This document shows, one piece after another, positions 35,922-51,710 of a stretch of 64,000 nt of DNA. The notes below the pieces were generated by a model. It was not told where the DNA came from and searched no databases. It was given only the letters and a program-made list of their open reading frames with translations. The stretch lies in assembly GCA_022072165.1 (NCBI GenBank), contig JAJVIF010000001.1:62001-126000 (forward strand), read 5' to 3'. Position 1 is the stretch's first letter; the number at the start of each line of letters is the position of its first letter. The translations under genes were made by a program, and so were the position numbers. The DNA is from a bacterium (GTDB lineage Bacteria; JAJVIF01).

Positions 35922-35986
35922 CAGGGGGGCCCGCTGGTCCGCCAGCAGGTCCCCCTGAGCCTGTCCCTGCCGCCAGTGGCGGCAGG
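35922..35986 (+). other. Two strong hairpins between tuf and secE
   Basis: The first (35922-35956) pairs AGGGGG/CCCCCT with an inner CTGG/CCAG stem. The second pairs CCTGCCGCC (35966-35974) with GGCGGCAGG (35978-35986). Neither has a T tract, so RNA processing or stability is more likely than termination. No tRNA-Trp is found here. Confidence 0.6.
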
Positions 35987-36006
35987 TCGTGCCAAGGGAG
36001 TCAGGA

Positions 36007-36276
36007 ATGGCCGACACCACCACCGCAACGATGCAGGATGACCCCCGTGGGTCTGCGCCACCACCGGCTGCTGCCGGGGGGGGGGCTGGTGGATGGCCGG
36101 CATTCCGCGATTACCTCCTGGAGACCAAGGCTGAGGTGAAGCGGATTACCTGGCCTGAGCAGGACCACTGGGTCAACTCGTCGGTGATCACACTCCTCAC
36201 CATCGTCGCACTCAGCGCGCTGATGGCGGTGTACAACGCGATCTTCAACCAGATCGCCGGGCTCCTGTTCGGGTAG
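36007..36276 (+). CDS. secE: Preprotein translocase subunit SecE
   Basis: Small essential subunit of the SecYEG protein-export channel. The 89-aa protein has a disordered N-terminus (to about residue 32), the conserved amphipathic helix around YLLETKAEVKRITWPEQDHW, and a single membrane helix (about 60-85). ATG 36007 is preferred over an in-frame ATG 18 nt earlier because AAGGGAGTCAGGA stands directly upstream. It precedes nusG, as in nearly all bacteria. Confidence 0.93.
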   Translation: MADTTTATMQDDPRGSAPPPAAAGGGAGGWPAFRDYLLETKAEVKRITWPEQDHWVNSSVITLLTIVALSALMAVYNAIFNQIAGLLFG

Positions 36277-36308
36277 CCTCGGGACGGCGGAACAGAAAGG
36301 AGGCTGGC

Positions 36309-36848
36309 ATGGCCTGGTACATCGCGCACACGAAGTCCGGCTTCGAGAGCAAAGTCAAGCGGGCTATTGAAAGCCAGCGCCGGCTCAAAAAGCTGGAAGC
36401 CAAGATATTCCGCGTCCTGGTACCGGAAGAGGAAAAGATCGAACGGGTTCGGGCGAATGAGAAGCCCCGCGCCGTAAAGCACAAAATCTACCCGGGCTAC
36501 GTCTTCATCGAGATGGAGCTCACGAACGAGACTCAGGCGCTCATCAAGGACATCGACGGGGTCACACACTTCGTCGGCGGCGCCAGTGGGAAAGAGCCTC
36601 TTCCGGTGAAGCAGGAAGAGATTCAGCTCATCCTCAAGCGGATGGGCGAGATGACGGCCCTGCCCCAGATCGATCTGGAAGTGGGAGAAACCGTCCGCGT
36701 GCTGCAGGGCCCCTTCGCCGATTTCGAGGGAACCGTGCAGGACATCGATCTGGAGAAGCAGAAAGCCAAGGTCATGCTCTCGGTCTTCGGCCGCGAGACG
36801 CCCGTGGAGTTCGAATTCGTCGGGATCGAAAAAGTGGGGAAGGACTAG
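36309..36848 (+). CDS. nusG: Transcription termination/antitermination protein NusG
   Basis: Binds RNA polymerase and couples transcription to Rho or the ribosome. The 179-aa protein begins MAWYIAHTKSGFESKVKRAI (NGN domain) and ends with a KOW domain around VLQGPFADFEGTVQDID. It includes YPGYVFIEMEL, the typical core. AAAGGAGG lies 7 nt before ATG. Position between secE and rplK is standard. Confidence 0.97.
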   Translation: MAWYIAHTKSGFESKVKRAIESQRRLKKLEAKIFRVLVPEEEKIERVRANEKPRAVKHKIYPGYVFIEMELTNETQALIKDIDGVTHFVGGASGKEPLPVKQEEIQLILKRMGEMTALPQIDLEVGETVRVLQGPFADFEGTVQDIDLEKQKAKVMLSVFGRETPVEFEFVGIEKVGKD

Positions 36849-36913
36849 CAGTCCGCCCAAACGACTTTCCTCGCATCCACCGGGTGTGAGGTTGCCAAGG
36901 GAGCAGCAGCGCG

Positions 36914-37339
36914 ATGGCACCGAAGGACATCAAAGCGATCGTCAAACTCCAGCTCAAGGCTGGGCAAGCCACCCCGGCCCCCCCGGTTGGTCCGGCGCTG
37001 GGTCAGCACGGTATCAATCTGGGCCAGTTCACCCTGGCCTACAACGAAGCGACCCGCGATCGCATGGGGGATGTCATCCCGGTGGAGATCACGATCTATG
37101 AAGATCGCACCTTCACGTTCGTCACCAAGACCCCCCCGGTCCCCTTCCTCATCAAGAAGCTGGGCAACATCCCCAAGGGGTCCGGGACCGCCGGCAAAGC
37201 GAAGGTTGGAAAGCTCAGCCGGGCCACTGTCCGCGAAATCGCAGAAATCAAGCTGGCCGACCTCAACACCGAGGACATCAACATGGCCATGCGCATTGTC
37301 GAGGGGACAGCCCGCAGCATGGGCATCGCGGTCGAATAG
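36914..37339 (+). CDS. rplK: 50S ribosomal protein L11
   Basis: Forms the base of the L7/L12 stalk at the GTPase centre. The 141-aa protein has the N-terminal [18 protein letters not shown] loop, where thiostrepton-type drugs act in the family, and the RNA-binding C-terminal domain ending [15 protein letters not shown] precedes ATG. It is followed by rplA after 98 nt. Confidence 0.98.
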   Translation: MAPKDIKAIVKLQLKAGQATPAPPVGPALGQHGINLGQFTLAYNEATRDRMGDVIPVEITIYEDRTFTFVTKTPPVPFLIKKLGNIPKGSGTAGKAKVGKLSRATVREIAEIKLADLNTEDINMAMRIVEGTARSMGIAVE

Positions 37340-37437
37340 CGACCCGCCAATTCCCCGTCACCAGACAGCTTTTTTCATTCGCACTACGCCCGGCAATCTG
37401 GCCGTTCGCGTAGGAGCGCCTCCAAGGAGCGCGAATC

Positions 37438-38145
37438 ATGCCCAAACACGGGAAGAACTACCGGGCCAAGGTTGAACCCCTGGACCGGAAGCAGATCTAC
37501 GACTACAAGCAGGCACTGGAACTGCTGAAGTCCGCCAACTACACCAAGTTTGACCAGACAGTCGACATCGCCATCTGCACGGGACTTGATGTCCGTCATG
37601 CGGACCAGCAGATCCGCGGCGCGGTCTCCCTGCCGCAGGGTACCGGCAAAACGGTCCGCGTCCTGGTCTTCGCCTCCGGCGAGAAGATCAACGAAGCCGA
37701 GCAGGCGGGCGCGGATATCGTCGGTGGCGATGAGCTTGGCGAGAAGATCAAGGGCGGCTTCATGGACTTCGAGGTCGTGCTTGCGACCCCGGACATGATG
37801 CGTGTGGTCGGTGGCCTCGGCCGCATCCTCGGCCCCCGTGGCCTGATGCCGAACCCGAAGACCGGGACCGTCACCAACGACATCGGCCGGACCGTGGAAG
37901 AGTACAAGTCCGGGAAGGTCAACTACCGGGCCGAGTCAGGCGGCGTCGTGCATGGCCTGATCGGCAAGCTGTCCTTCTCGGTGGACCAGCTCGCCGAGAA
38001 CTTCGAGACGTTTTACAGCGCCATTCTGCGGGCGAAGCCGACCGGTTCCAAGGGGATCTACATCAAGAAGGTGTACGTCTCCAGCACCATGGGCCCTGGC
38101 CTGCGCATCGATATGAAGTCCATCCCGGCCGAGAGCGCCGCGTAA
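37438..38145 (+). CDS. rplA: 50S ribosomal protein L1
   Basis: Mobile L1-stalk protein of the large subunit, 235 aa. Visible are the family signature [18 protein letters not shown] and the closing GLRIDMKSI. In many bacteria L1 represses its own operon by binding the mRNA leader. Here a 98-nt rplK-rplA spacer contains a run of Ts (near 37370) but no clear copy of the rRNA target. CAAGGAG lies before ATG. Confidence 0.98.
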   Translation: MPKHGKNYRAKVEPLDRKQIYDYKQALELLKSANYTKFDQTVDIAICTGLDVRHADQQIRGAVSLPQGTGKTVRVLVFASGEKINEAEQAGADIVGGDELGEKIKGGFMDFEVVLATPDMMRVVGGLGRILGPRGLMPNPKTGTVTNDIGRTVEEYKSGKVNYRAESGGVVHGLIGKLSFSVDQLAENFETFYSAILRAKPTGSKGIYIKKVYVSSTMGPGLRIDMKSIPAESAA

Positions 38146-38159
38146 CGAGGAGGCCGACG

Positions 38160-38672
38160 ATGGTTGCAGGCAACAAGTTCCCGATCGTCGAGGAATTCAC
38201 CACCATGCTGGGGCAGAGCAAGTCTGCCGTGGTGGCGGAGTATCAGGGGCTGACCCACAAGCAGCTCCAGGTCCTCCGGAAGTCGCTCAAGGCGTCCGGG
38301 GCCGAAATGAAGATCGTGAAGAACACCCTGGCCCGACGCGCCTGCCAGGAGACCGGCATGGACGTTCTCACGCCGGAACTCACTGGCCCGCTGGCGTTCA
38401 TCCTCTCCTACGAGGAAGTCAACGTCGGCCCCAAGGTGATGCTGGAGTTCGCCCGCAAGCACCCCAAGCTCAAGGTGCGGGGTGGCTACACCGAGGGGAC
38501 GCGCCTCGATGCCAACGGCGTGAAAGAACTGGCCACCATGGCCGGGAAGCCTGAGCTCCGGGCACAGTTCCTGCGCATCCTGCAGGGCGTGCAGACGAAC
38601 TTCCTCACTACCCTCGAGGCGGTGCCGAAGGAGTTCCTGCAGACCCTCAGCGCCAAGGGGGACCAGGCGTAA
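38160..38672 (+). CDS. rplJ: 50S ribosomal protein L10
   Basis: Anchors the L7/L12 dimers to the ribosome. The 170-aa protein shows QSKSAVVAEYQGLTHKQLQ, then KIVKNTLARRA and a C-terminal helix that carries L12. GAGGAGG lies 7 nt before ATG and only 14 nt separate it from rplA. Confidence 0.97.
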   Translation: MVAGNKFPIVEEFTTMLGQSKSAVVAEYQGLTHKQLQVLRKSLKASGAEMKIVKNTLARRACQETGMDVLTPELTGPLAFILSYEEVNVGPKVMLEFARKHPKLKVRGGYTEGTRLDANGVKELATMAGKPELRAQFLRILQGVQTNFLTTLEAVPKEFLQTLSAKGDQA

Positions 38673-38729
38673 GTCCTGGACTCACCCGCAACATTTACCC
38701 AGTCCGTGCCGGCTGCCCCGGTGGTGCGA

Positions 38730-38750
38730 CCAGCCCCGCAATCGGGCTGG
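38730..38750 (+). other. Hairpin in the rplJ-rplL spacer
   Basis: CCAGCCC (38730-38736) pairs with GGGCTGG (38744-38750) across CGCAATC, in a 140-nt gap before rplL. It may let L7/L12 expression exceed L10 or mark a processing site. Confidence 0.5.
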
Positions 38751-38812
38751 CAGCGTGGCAGACCGCTTCCAACATCCTGTCTTTCCATCTAACGCGACGA
38801 GGTACGTAAGCT

Positions 38813-39196
38813 GTGAGCATCACTCAGGAGCAGATCATCGAAGCCCTCGAGGGCATGACCATCGTTGAGCTGAACGCGCTCAACAAGACTCTCCAGGAGA
38901 AGTGGGACATCAATCCGGCGGCCTTCGCCCCCGTGGCTGTTGCGGCCGCTGGAGCGGGTGGCGGCGAGGCCGTGGTGGAAGAGAAGACCTCCTTCACCGT
39001 CGTGCTCGAAGGTGCCGGGGATGCCAAGATCCAGGTCATCAAGGTCGTCCGCGAAATCACGGGCCTGGGGCTGAAAGAAGCCAAGGACATCGTGGACTCC
39101 GCGCCGAAGCCGCTCAAGGAAAATGTGAGCAAGGACGAGGCCGACGACATCAAGAAGAAGGTCGAAGAAGCGGGCGGTGTCGTCTCCCTCAAATAG
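38813..39196 (+). CDS. rplL: 50S ribosomal protein L7/L12
   Basis: Flexible multi-copy stalk protein that recruits translational GTPases. The 127-aa acidic protein has an N-terminal dimer helix, an Ala/Gly hinge (about 40-55) and the conserved C-terminal domain [20 protein letters not shown]. The GTG start has GAGG about 10 nt upstream. A terminator follows 113 nt downstream. Confidence 0.97.
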   Translation: MSITQEQIIEALEGMTIVELNALNKTLQEKWDINPAAFAPVAVAAAGAGGGEAVVEEKTSFTVVLEGAGDAKIQVIKVVREITGLGLKEAKDIVDSAPKPLKENVSKDEADDIKKKVEEAGGVVSLK

Positions 39197-39309
39197 CGCC
39201 TCCGGCTCGCAGGACCTCCGTCCTGCCCTGATACCCAGGTAGTCCGACGCGTTTTAGGGGAGGCAGCATCATCCGGCCGATTCGTCCGAGCTGACCGACA
39301 TGAATACTT

Positions 39310-39346
39310 CCCCCGCTCCCCCGTTGGGGCGAGCGGGGGGCTTTTG
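39310..39346 (+). terminator. Terminator or attenuator between rplL and rpoB
   Basis: CCCCCGCTC (39310-39318) pairs with GAGCGGGGG (39331-39339), with an inner CCCC/GGGG stem and loop GTT, then GCTTTTG. It separates ribosomal from polymerase genes. E. coli has a partial attenuator at the same place. A second hairpin (39399-39415) precedes rpoB. Confidence 0.85.
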
Positions 39347-39473
39347 TGTGCAATTGGGGGCAGAGCCGGCGTGTGGCCACGCACGACGGCAGAACCCCGA
39401 CCGGCCTGGCCGGTCACCCAGTGGCCCCATGTGACAGGCAGTCTGTCCTGTGCAACGAAGGCGAGGTGCACCT

Positions 39474-43016
<3,543 letters not shown>

Positions 43017-43021
43017 TCGAT

Positions 43022-43091
43022 CCGGCAGGCAGCGTGACCCTGACACCATGCGCTGGTGTCGCCCGGCAGCCGACTTCCCCAGTCCTGCCGG
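43022..43091 (+). other. Structured RNA element between rpoB and rpoC
   Basis: An outer pair CCGGCAGG (43022-43029) with CCTGCCGG (43084-43091) encloses a hairpin GACACCA (43042-43048), loop TGCGC, TGGTGTC (43054-43060). No T tract follows. The spacer is 117 nt, and the rpoC ribosome site lies beyond it. Confidence 0.6.
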
Positions 43092-43133
43092 TTCGGGTCC
43101 CCGGGGATGGTGGAAGCCGAAGGAGGCAACAGC

Positions 43134-47684
<4,551 letters not shown>

Positions 47685-47733
47685 GGAAGGCATCGCTGGC
47701 AGCGCCAGTTCCCCACGTCGCAACGACTCATCC

Positions 47734-47763
47734 GCCCGGTGGCCTGGCCACCGGGCTTTTCAT
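47734..47763 (+). terminator. Rho-independent terminator after rpoC
   Basis: GCCCGGTGGCC (47734-47744) and GGCCACCGGGC (47746-47756) form a perfect stem followed by TTTTCATTTT. Confidence 0.9.
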
Positions 47764-47870
47764 TTTGAGTCCAGTCATCCGGGACCCGCGTGGAGTGAGA
47801 CATGTCACGCCAACGTGAAGCAGGTTAGGTACGCTCACCGTCACCAGGCCATCAGAGGGAGGCAAGATCG

Positions 47871-48443
47871 TTGAGCCGCCAAATCGTCGTAGTCCAGGGA
47901 CACCCCGACCCGAATCCGGTCCACTTCAATCACGCGCTGGCGGAAGCCTACAGCCAGGCCGCCGAAGTGGCTGGCCATAACGTCACGCTGATTGAAGTGG
48001 CGAAGCTTGATTTTCCGTTGCTGCGGAACAAGCAGGAGTTTGACGAAGCGCCGCTCCCCGGATGCCTCCAGCAGCCGCAGACAGACATCTTCGCGGCTGA
48101 CCATCTGGTCTTCTTTTTCCCTCTGTGGCTCGGCACGATGCCAGCCATTCTCAAGGGCTTCCTGGAGCAGGTGCTCCGTCCCCCGGATCCCAACGACCCC
48201 ATGTCGCTGGTGCAGCAACTGAAGGGAAAGAGTGCGCGCATCGTGGTCACTATGGGGATGCCCGTGCCGTTGTTCCGCTGGTACTTCGGGGCACATGGGT
48301 TGAAGAGCTTCGAGCAGAGCGTGCTCCGCTTTTGTGGCATCAGTACGATTCGGGAAAGTCTGATTGGGACCGTCGAAAGCAGCGCGCCGCAACGGGAACG
48401 CTGGCTGGCAGCGATGGCGAAGCTCGGCGCTCGGGGGGAGTAG
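47871..48443 (+). CDS. NAD(P)H quinone oxidoreductase, flavodoxin fold
   Basis: FMN- or FAD-dependent two-electron reductase of the Flavodoxin_2 family, 190 aa. It begins IVVVQGHPDPNPVHFNHALA (flavin phosphate loop) and has FFFPLWLGTMPAILKGFLEQ, the isoalloxazine loop of the family. The TTG start is supported by GGGAGG 8 nt upstream. The likely function is quinone or electrophile detoxification. It is a single gene between the rpoC terminator and the lipoprotein genes. Confidence 0.82.
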   Translation: MSRQIVVVQGHPDPNPVHFNHALAEAYSQAAEVAGHNVTLIEVAKLDFPLLRNKQEFDEAPLPGCLQQPQTDIFAADHLVFFFPLWLGTMPAILKGFLEQVLRPPDPNDPMSLVQQLKGKSARIVVTMGMPVPLFRWYFGAHGLKSFEQSVLRFCGISTIRESLIGTVESSAPQRERWLAAMAKLGARGE

Positions 48444-48528
48444 TTGCCCGACGGGAACCTTTTGGTCCGCGAAGCGTCGTATCATCTGTAGGCCGGTAGC
48501 GGAACCTCCGAAAGGACGACTACACACG

Positions 48529-49482
48529 ATGCGACAGATCATCATTCTTGGACTTCTGGCCACTTCAGCACTCCTGCTGGGTTGCTCTTCAGGTGCTGGA
48601 GCGACTCCGGTCCTCTCCGGACTGATGGACCACAACCCCACCCTCCAGGCCATCGGCGATTCCGTCGCCCCTGCTTCCCTGGTTTCCGCGACCGAAGGAG
48701 CCGACGGGGAGACCCGTACGAAGCGCTGGAATCGCGATGGCGAACATCGCGGTGAGGCAAAGCAGCGCGGCGAAGGCTCCCGTGGGGCTGAAGGCCGGGG
48801 GATGCGCGGTGGTCGGCCAGGTGGCGGGCACATGGGTGACCGTTTCGGGCAACTGCTCGATGACCCCTGTGTCCAGAAAACTGGCGACCCCAAAGCTGGG
48901 GGCTCCGCCACTTTCAGCCAGTGCGAAGTCCGGGGCGGCACCCTGACCGGAACGGTCACCTGGTCTCCGGACCAGGACCCGGCAGATGACGCCTTCAGCA
49001 AATCCACCACGAAACAACTGACCTTCATCAAAACAGCTGACCGCGCCATGGTGCCGGAACTCGGTCCCGCCAGGATGTGGGCCGAGGCGGAGGGGATGCA
49101 ACTGCTGCCCGAGTCCTGGGACCGGGCGGAAATCAGCTCCAGCATCCAGATGCGGGGCAGCAAAGGTAACCGCGACTCCTTCCAGCGGACTGGTACCACC
49201 ACCATCCTTATGTATGACGGCACCACCCAGGTGCGGAATATCGTCGTCACCTGGAATGCGCCGAGCGATGTCACCCTGGCGGTGGATGGAAACAGTAAGA
49301 CCATCGATCTCTCCCAGATGCGTGACCGGATGAAGGAACGCATGGGGGAGCGCAAAGGTGAGCGGGGCGAGCGGAACAGCGAAGGCCGGGAGAAGTTCCG
49401 GCAGCGTAAGGCGAAAGACGCTGGCGCAGTCCGCCAGGACGCCGAAGCCGGCACTGTCCAACTGACATCCGACGAGCGCTAA
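48529..49482 (+). CDS. Lipoprotein of unknown function, paralogue of the next gene
   Basis: 317 aa. ATG 48529 gives a lipoprotein signal with lipobox LLLGC (Cys at residue 22), so the protein is membrane anchored. GAAAGGA lies about 13 nt upstream. After a low-complexity Arg/Gly/Glu segment, residues about 105-150 read DDPCVQKTGDP, then SQCEVRGGTLTGTVTW, aligning with the neighbouring lipoprotein. The C-terminus is charged (Arg, Glu, Lys rich) and probably disordered. No enzyme motif is visible. I do not recognise the family. Confidence 0.75.
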   Translation: MRQIIILGLLATSALLLGCSSGAGATPVLSGLMDHNPTLQAIGDSVAPASLVSATEGADGETRTKRWNRDGEHRGEAKQRGEGSRGAEGRGMRGGRPGGGHMGDRFGQLLDDPCVQKTGDPKAGGSATFSQCEVRGGTLTGTVTWSPDQDPADDAFSKSTTKQLTFIKTADRAMVPELGPARMWAEAEGMQLLPESWDRAEISSSIQMRGSKGNRDSFQRTGTTTILMYDGTTQVRNIVVTWNAPSDVTLAVDGNSKTIDLSQMRDRMKERMGERKGERGERNSEGREKFRQRKAKDAGAVRQDAEAGTVQLTSDER

Positions 49483-49500
49483 GCATCGTTACCAGCAGCG

Positions 49501-49528
49501 GCAAAGACCGGGCGCACCCGGTCTTTGC
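49501..49528. terminator. Perfect inverted repeat after the first lipoprotein gene
   Basis: GCAAAGACCGGG and CCCGGTCTTTGC pair fully across loop CGCA, 18 nt after the stop. No T tract follows, so it may be a weak or bidirectional terminator. Confidence 0.6.
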
Positions 49529-49625
49529 GCTGTTGATTGAAACATTTTGCCTCCAGCAGGCGTCAAATCGTGTAAGCTCTTGTTAGCCCTTCCCCAGACT
49601 CATTGCCCCAGGTGGTGACCTCCCC

Positions 49626-50375
49626 ATGCGGACTTTGCTTCTCACACTGACCCTGACGACTGTGACGCTGCTGGCGTCCTGTGGTTCCGGTGGCTCGTCG
49701 ACCACCGCGCCTGCCCCAACTGGTCCGGACGCAGAAGCCCGGGTCGGTGCCGTGGCTCAGGCGGGCGATGCGGTCGCCGCAGAACTGACCGCCGAGAACG
49801 AAATCGCGCCGATGATCGGTCTGGAGCGCGATCGCCCGAATCTGCGGGATCTCGATGACTGCGCGACCCTCTCCGGCACCCCGCTCAATGGGTCCATCAC
49901 GTACAACAGTTGCGTAACCCCCCGGGGGACGCTGTCGGGCACGACCTCCTGGATGTTCGAGCCGCCGACGAGCTGGACTTCCACCCGGGACCTGACCTTT
50001 ACGCGGGCGCATGATGGCGCGACCACTACGATCGTCGGGACCGCCACCTGGACCCGTTCCCTGGGGCTCGATGGGGTCCGGGGAATCCGCCGCCAGGGGG
50101 CGACCACCACCACGACTCCGGAGCGCCGAATCGAGACTGCCTCGGACCTCCGCTGGTCCTGGGGACGGTCCGATGCGGGCGTCACTCGCTCCTGGCCGAC
50201 CGGCACCGCTTCCACCAGCATCTACGAAGGCGCCAGTCTGGTCCACTCGGTCCAACTGACCTTTGATGGCACGTCTACCGTGATTGCCCTGATCAACGGT
50301 GAAGAGTACCGGTACTCGCTGCTCGGGAACCGGCCGCCGGAGTTCAAGGGGCGACGGGATCCCAAACGCCGATAG
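49626..50375 (+). CDS. Lipoprotein of unknown function, paralogue of the preceding gene
   Basis: 249 aa with a clear lipoprotein signal (lipobox LLASC, Cys at residue 19). The central part LDDCATLSGTP, then NSCVTPRGTLSGTTSW matches the previous lipoprotein in cysteine spacing and in the GTLxGT..W motif. The C-terminal IYEGASLVHSVQLTFDG also parallels it. A beta-rich fold is likely. ATG 49626 lies after a weak ribosome site. It ends just before the terminator and promoter of the str operon. Confidence 0.75.
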   Translation: MRTLLLTLTLTTVTLLASCGSGGSSTTAPAPTGPDAEARVGAVAQAGDAVAAELTAENEIAPMIGLERDRPNLRDLDDCATLSGTPLNGSITYNSCVTPRGTLSGTTSWMFEPPTSWTSTRDLTFTRAHDGATTTIVGTATWTRSLGLDGVRGIRRQGATTTTTPERRIETASDLRWSWGRSDAGVTRSWPTGTASTSIYEGASLVHSVQLTFDGTSTVIALINGEEYRYSLLGNRPPEFKGRRDPKRR

Positions 50376-50400
50376 ACCTGCCCGAACATTGACCCACTCA

Positions 50401-50425
50401 CCGGGGGCGCGTACAGCGCCCCCGG
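50401..50425 (+). terminator. Hairpin ending the lipoprotein gene, abutting the rpsL promoter
   Basis: CCGGGGGCGC and GCGCCCCCGG form a 10-bp perfect stem over loop GTACA. The -35 of the next promoter begins at the very next base. Confidence 0.7.
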
Positions 50426-50454
50426 TTGACATTCTCTGCCGAGCGCGGTAGATT
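50426..50454 (+). promoter_or_regulatory. Strong promoter of rpsL-rpsG-fusA
   Basis: TTGACA (50426-50431) and TAGATT (50449-50454) with 17 bp between. The start would be near 50461, about 34 nt before rpsL. Confidence 0.85.
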
Positions 50455-50494
50455 ATCCGTCTGTCTCTTCAGCCAAGGAGTGCTACCAGCCAGG

Positions 50495-50902
50495 ATGCCC
50501 ACGATCAACCAGCTGGTCCGCAAGGGCCGCGAAGCAGTCAAAAAGAAGAACAAGGTCCCCGCGCTGCAGGCGTGTCCGCAGAAGCGTGGTGTCTGCACCC
50601 GCGTCTGGACCGTCAGCCCCAAGAAGCCGAACTCGGCGTTGCGGAAGGTGGCTCGTGTCCGCCTGACCAACCAGATCGAGGTCACGGCCTACATTCCGGG
50701 CATCGGGCATAACCTGCAGGAGCACTCCGTTGTGCTGATCCGCGGTGGCCGTGTCAAGGACCTTGGTGGGGTGCGTTATCACATCCTCCGAGGCACCTTG
50801 GACACCGCCGGTGTCGCGAATCGCAAGAAGGCGCGTTCCAAGTACGGTGCCAAGCGACCCAAGCCGGGTCAGGCCGCCGCAGCGCCCGGGAAGAAGAAGT
50901 AA
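50495..50902 (+). CDS. rpsL: 30S ribosomal protein S12
   Basis: Decoding-centre protein of 135 aa. ATG 50495 gives the standard start [31 protein letters not shown] holds the lysine loop that contacts 16S rRNA. The second loop reads [15 protein letters not shown]; nearly all bacteria have KDLPGVRYH, so the proline (position 90 in E. coli numbering) is glycine here. The Asp that RimO modifies is kept. AAGGAG lies 14 nt upstream, rather far. Length is normal with a short Lys-rich tail. Confidence 0.98.
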   Translation: MPTINQLVRKGREAVKKKNKVPALQACPQKRGVCTRVWTVSPKKPNSALRKVARVRLTNQIEVTAYIPGIGHNLQEHSVVLIRGGRVKDLGGVRYHILRGTLDTAGVANRKKARSKYGAKRPKPGQAAAAPGKKK

Positions 50903-50982
50903 CCAGCATCCCCTGGGGATGCGTCCTGGCGCGGTGTCTTGCCGCGCCAGTTGTCTGTCAGAAGCCAAGGAGGCAGTAGGCT

Positions 50983-51453
50983 ATGCGTGGTGGCGCCCCG
51001 AAGCGTCGAGTCACCCATCCGGACTCCGTGTATCACTCGGAGCTGGTGGCCCGCATGATCAACCGCGTGATGTGGAACGGGAAGAAGGGGACCGCCGAGA
51101 AAATTGTCTACGGCGCCCTGGACCGGCTGATCAAGAAGACCGGCGAGGGTAACGCCGTCCGGGCTTTCGAGAAGGCCCTGGACAATGTCCGCCCGAACCT
51201 CGAGATCCGCTCCAAGCGCGTCGGCGGGTCCACCTACCAGGTGCCCGTCGAGGTCCGGCCCGAAAAGCAGGAAGCCATGGCCATGCGCTGGCTGATCAAC
51301 TACGCCCGGCAGCGCAAGGGCAAGCCGATGGCAGACAAGCTCGGCCAGGAGCTGATTGACGCCTTCAACAACACGGGTTCTGCCGTGAAAAAGAAGGAAG
51401 ATACCCACAAGATGGCGGAGGCGAACCGCGCCTACGCTCACTACCGGTTCTAA
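50983..51453 (+). CDS. rpsG: 30S ribosomal protein S7
   Basis: Nucleates the 3' domain of 16S rRNA, 156 aa. It begins MRGGAPKRRVTHPDSVYHS, has NGKKGTAEKIVYGAL and VGGSTYQVPVEVRPEK, and ends MAEANRAYAHYRF. AAGGAGG lies 9 nt before ATG. In E. coli S7 represses this operon by binding the rpsL-rpsG spacer; here that spacer is 80 nt and the larger structured gap lies after rpsG. Confidence 0.98.
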   Translation: MRGGAPKRRVTHPDSVYHSELVARMINRVMWNGKKGTAEKIVYGALDRLIKKTGEGNAVRAFEKALDNVRPNLEIRSKRVGGSTYQVPVEVRPEKQEAMAMRWLINYARQRKGKPMADKLGQELIDAFNNTGSAVKKKEDTHKMAEANRAYAHYRF

Positions 51454-51491
51454 ATCGCCCTTAATCAGGTGAAAATAGAACTGGTCACGCC

Positions 51492-51562
51492 GTGGCCCAG
51501 GGGCGTAACAACCCGGCAACGTCCTGAGTGGATGGAATGCTGCCGTTACGCGCCTGGGCCAC
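51492..51562 (+). repeat. Long inverted repeat in the fusA leader
   Basis: The rpsG-fusA gap is 257 nt. Within it GTGGCCCAGGGGCGTAAC (51492-51509) pairs with GTTACGCGCCTGGGCCAC (51545-51562) in 17 of 18 positions, leaving a 35-nt loop. No T tract follows, so it is not a classical terminator. Nothing else gene-like is seen in the gap. Confidence 0.8.
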
Positions 51563-51710
51563 ACTGTGTGTCAGTGCCATGGCTGGCGCTGGCCGGTCCA
51601 CCGGGGATCACGCGGGTAGCCTCCAGCACCCGACCATCGAGCAGCGATGGCAAAGCCGGGGATTTATCGGGCAGATCGCGGGTTCCCCCCGCAAGGAGAC
51701 GCAACGCACC

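Noticed and set aside
35883-36006. tRNA-Trp between tuf and secE, common in bacteria
   Set aside because: Only hairpins are present; no tRNA fold or CCA anticodon.
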